Origin: JAPUEK01 sp963815355
GTDB taxonomy: Bacteria; Pseudomonadota; Alphaproteobacteria; Rhodobacterales; Rhodobacteraceae
Direction of reading: 5' to 3'
DNA length: 64,000 nucleotides
Assembly: GCA_963815355.1 (NCBI GenBank)
Contig: CAWFGJ010000006.1
Coordinates: 186,001 to 250,000 of the forward strand
Below, piece after piece: positions 63,501 to 64,000 of this stretch (positions are counted from its first letter, which is position 1; each line of letters begins with the position of its first letter). The position numbers and the translations under genes are program-made. The notes under the pieces are model-generated. The model did not search any database, was not told where the DNA came from, and was given only the letters and a program-made list of their open reading frames with translations.

Positions 63501-63963
63501 ACAGGCCCGTTTGATCCACCAGATCGCGGTTGGAGCACAGGTTGAAATAGAAATAGCTGCCCATCCCACAGCCAGCCCAAACGCCAATCGCGCCGGGAAA
63601 ACGGTCTGGTGGGTGGCCGGCGTTTTCCAGCGCCTCCCATGCCACCTCAAGGAACTGGCGGTGCTGAGGATCTAGGATCGCCGCCTCTTTGGGGGAAAAG
63701 CCAAAGAACTCGGCGTCAAAATCAGCGAACCCGTCCAATACGGCCGCAGAGGGCACATAGTTTGCCTTGCGCAACCGCGATGGGCTTTCCCCCGCGGCCA
63801 AAAGCTCTGCCTCGGTCAGAACCCGGATGGACTCCACGCCCGCCGCCAGATTTTTCCAATAGGCCGCAAGATCCGCCGCACCCGGAAGATGCGCGGCCAT
63901 GCCAATGACGGCGATATCCGTATCGCCGATCCCACTTGTCAAATCTGCCTCAGGCATCGTCAC
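57589..63963 (-). CDS. Type I polyketide synthase, KS-AT-KR-DH-ACP-TE
   Basis: 2124 residues from a GTG at 63963 (AAGGA 4 nt upstream); ATG 63957 is equally possible. KS: TACSTSLVALH (Cys about 188), HGTGTYLGDP (about 324), NIGHLDTAAG (about 361). AT: MFPGGGAQYTGM and GHSMGENTAA (Ser about 633). KR: HVLITGGFGGIGLTIAEDL (about 1155) with SSTSTVTGPAGQIDYVAAN (Tyr about 1318). DH: GHRTLAGQALVPGTGY (His about 1403) and HPALLDMATGWAIG (Asp about 1568). ACP: FFDLGGHSLIAV (Ser about 1783). TE: GGFSGGGLTAWEMA (Ser about 1926). One extension, reduction and possible dehydration, then release. KR lies before DH, which is not the common order. No ER or methyltransferase. Confidence 0.95.
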   Translation of the reverse strand: MTMPEADLTSGIGDTDIAVIGMAAHLPGAADLAAYWKNLAAGVESIRVLTEAELLAAGESPSRLRKANYVPSAAVLDGFADFDAEFFGFSPKEAAILDPQHRQFLEVAWEALENAGHPPDRFPGAIGVWAGCGMGSYFYFNLCSNRDLVDQTGLFLLRHTGNDKDFLATRVSHSFDLRGPSINVQTACSTSLVALHYAAQSLLNGECDIALAGGVTIEIPQARGYLYTEGEILSPDGHCHAFDHRAQGTVFGSGAGCVVLRRAKDALRDGDHIWAILKGSAVNNDGAAKAGYLAPSVDGQARCIAEAQAVAGIAAQSVSYVECHGTGTYLGDPIEVAALAQAFGPGVPGACRIGSVKTNIGHLDTAAGVASLIKVALSLHHRQLPPSLGYEAPNPAIGFEETPFVVNDQLRAWEGVGPLRAGVNSLGVGGTNAHVVLEEAPARGPSGASLWPFQPLVLSARSKAALDAQAARLAAHLRAHPEQPLADVAFTLKEGRKAFEKRRVIVAHSHEEAASLLEGADMRRVFNHDHLGEAPEVVFMFPGGGAQYTGMARDLYETEPVFADWIDKGLTVLQPKLDYDIRALWLAEPGQEAAAEQALKRPSVQLPLILIVEYALAKLYESWGVVPSAFIGHSMGENTAAALAGVMRFEDCIGLVLLRGQLFDQIAPGGMLSVPLAEAELRPRLTGDLDMASINAPGLCVVSGPDADLQALAAALAGEGIETQRIAIDIAAHSRMLEPILGRFGDYLRSIPLAAPQIPILSNRTGQPLTVTEATSPDYWVQHLRNTVRFQAGLATLMAVPGRIYMEMGPGRALSSLAQANGVPAGQVIPALRHPDQKIEDDAWHIGSVARLWACGVAVDWEPIWGGARRLRVPLPGYAFQRKTYYIAPGAAVVPAEQDLPARRDDVTDWGWVPHWTPQAAGFDIDDLDQSAPQNWLIFLDDLGLGGEVVRRLRAAGHEVRTVRAADGFARDGEGGYLLAPERGREGYDALLRDLVSHGHAPNRIAHFWGVTRGESFRPGSSFFHRNLEQGFYSLLFLAQALAEENLPRPIHLTVVTSGAAQVKPGEGLAHPEKATLLGPARVIPRELPGVTVSTLDVVVPKRGLDRLAEQALEELLALPAEQIAALRAERRYALDLRPAALPPVGPEMPKGAHVLITGGFGGIGLTIAEDLVRRFGVRLTLIARSGLPDRATWPRYLATHDPADPISRRLRAVQRLEALGAELRIAAADVCNLEEMRLAVQGAEAQFGAVHAVIHAAGVVQDAPLLIKTPAQVEEVFAPKLHGTLVLDRLFPDGSLALMVLFSSTSTVTGPAGQIDYVAANEFLNAFARSRAGGKTRVVALNWGIWAEVGMAAEALADRTGARPLPPKVPVAGPLLTEAGFDASGNRVFTARLDCGHWLLDGHRTLAGQALVPGTGYIELIAEALRAQGETGAYVLRDLYFFRPLDLAESEGRDLRLRLIRTEAGYGVELQSAVRVSGRQGWQLHAQAQVDLLGGVAPRLDVATVAARLPEPERGEGLVSPQEAHLRFGSRWRVLRTRSLGASEGLALLSLPLAYRSEAGDWPMHPALLDMATGWAIGLIDGYTPRHLWVPVSYSAMTVYRPLPAEIVSHMRNAAPNHADAATARFDITLATPDGEVVAEVEGFTMRRLDGALSFAPPTVRELSFDAGPASTRAPSPDEERLLQMFAGGIRPEEGAAAFGRALGLGQSQIIVSSLDLPALVRQTAAAEVARAEGQSFERPDLETAYVAPRSDVERTLTGFWQDLLGVGQVGVEDSFFDLGGHSLIAVRLFAMVKKAYRVEFPISILFEAPTIAACAALITAEVGEEHDSAQPVAPKRRFTHLVPMHEGEGGPERPFFLVAGMFGNVLNLRHLAQLLGTDRPFYGLQARGLYGDAAPHRDLVEAAADYIAELRQVQPDGPYLLGGFSGGGLTAWEMARQLEAAGQEVAQLVLLDTPLPRRPALSRADKVLIKLAELKARGPGYLLDWARARWEWERRKRSPLSAEQGVAQFHNAGIEQAFREAIAVYDLPARAGATVLFRPPLDRAWSVTGGKWVSRAKEYVFSDNDLTRFAAALEVIEVPGDHDSMVLEPNVRVMAARLRAVIARAEQNRGLTLGPALAEAAE

Positions 63964-64000
63964 AAAATCCTTACTGCCCCGACGCCGCGCGGCGCGGGGC

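Noticed and set aside
1..64000. CRISPR arrays, tRNA or rRNA genes, prophage or integrase
   Set aside because: No regularly spaced repeats, no cloverleaf or rRNA signature and no phage genes were seen; the only mobile-type gene is the RAYT.

Overview
The window is high-GC, densely coded DNA of an alphaproteobacterium, most likely Rhodobacterales (Rhodobacter/Roseobacter group). The support is the 318-residue malyl-CoA lyase Mcl1, an fdsGBA-fdhD-fdsD formate dehydrogenase operon whose catalytic Cys386-His387 carry the same numbers as in Rhodobacter FdsA, a DUF1523 protein, a TIGR02302/DUF4175 giant protein next to lysA, and the argH/tlpA divergent pair. No rRNA, tRNA, CRISPR array, integrase or prophage was seen. 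The only mobile-type gene is one REP-associated transposase-like (RAYT) gene.

Layout. 1-5.6 kb: end of an N-formylglutamate amidohydrolase gene, an acidic repeat protein, a D-amino-acid aminotransferase, mcl1, then accA-gdx-unknown. 5.6-9.4 kb: ftsE-ftsX-plsC-flavin-type oxidase on the minus strand, and a divergent zinc-ribbon membrane protein. 9.5-11.2 kb: a divergent marR/MFS pair with a TTGATATCAA operator between them. 11.2-17.9 kb: TIGR02302 protein (probable N-terminal frameshift), lysA, small lipoprotein, argH, tlpA, DUF2087 protein. 18.2-23.8 kb: pheS, a 47-residue membrane peptide, pheT, GMC oxidoreductase. 23.8-31.1 kb: eight tightly coupled minus-strand genes with almost no recognised function (AAA+ ATPase, long coiled-coil protein, several small membrane proteins). 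31.2-33.1 kb: an M20 peptidase remnant and panCB. 33.3-39.1 kb: cupin, L,D-transpeptidase, creatinase, YghU-type glutathione transferase, RAYT, P1 peptidase. 39.1-44.4 kb: moaE-moaD-pgsA-uvrC, then pteridine-reductase-like SDR, zinc-ribbon peptide and S49 peptidase. 44.5-51.4 kb: LysR regulator and the molybdenum formate dehydrogenase operon. 51.4-64 kb: a PKS-glycosyltransferase-NRPS-phosphopantetheinyl transferase cluster, reading leftward and possibly continuing past the right edge.

How the genes work together. The fds operon oxidises formate to CO2 with NAD+, and FdhD sulfurates its Mo cofactor. MoaD/MoaE at 39 kb make molybdopterin needed for that cofactor. Mcl1 handles C2/C5 CoA-ester carbon and AccA starts fatty acid synthesis. 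The terminal cluster looks like a small assembly line: a formylating initiation module (formyltransferase-A-PCP with a luciferase-like monooxygenase inserted in the A domain), one reducing PKS module with its own thioesterase, a family 2 glycosyltransferase and the PPTase that activates the carrier domains.

The two best candidates for under-described biology are the eight-gene AAA+/coiled-coil/membrane operon (23.8-31.1 kb) and the PKS/NRPS line. A 32-bp terminator-like repeat occurs three times, once 8 bp from the RAYT gene, which suggests a REP/RAYT pair.
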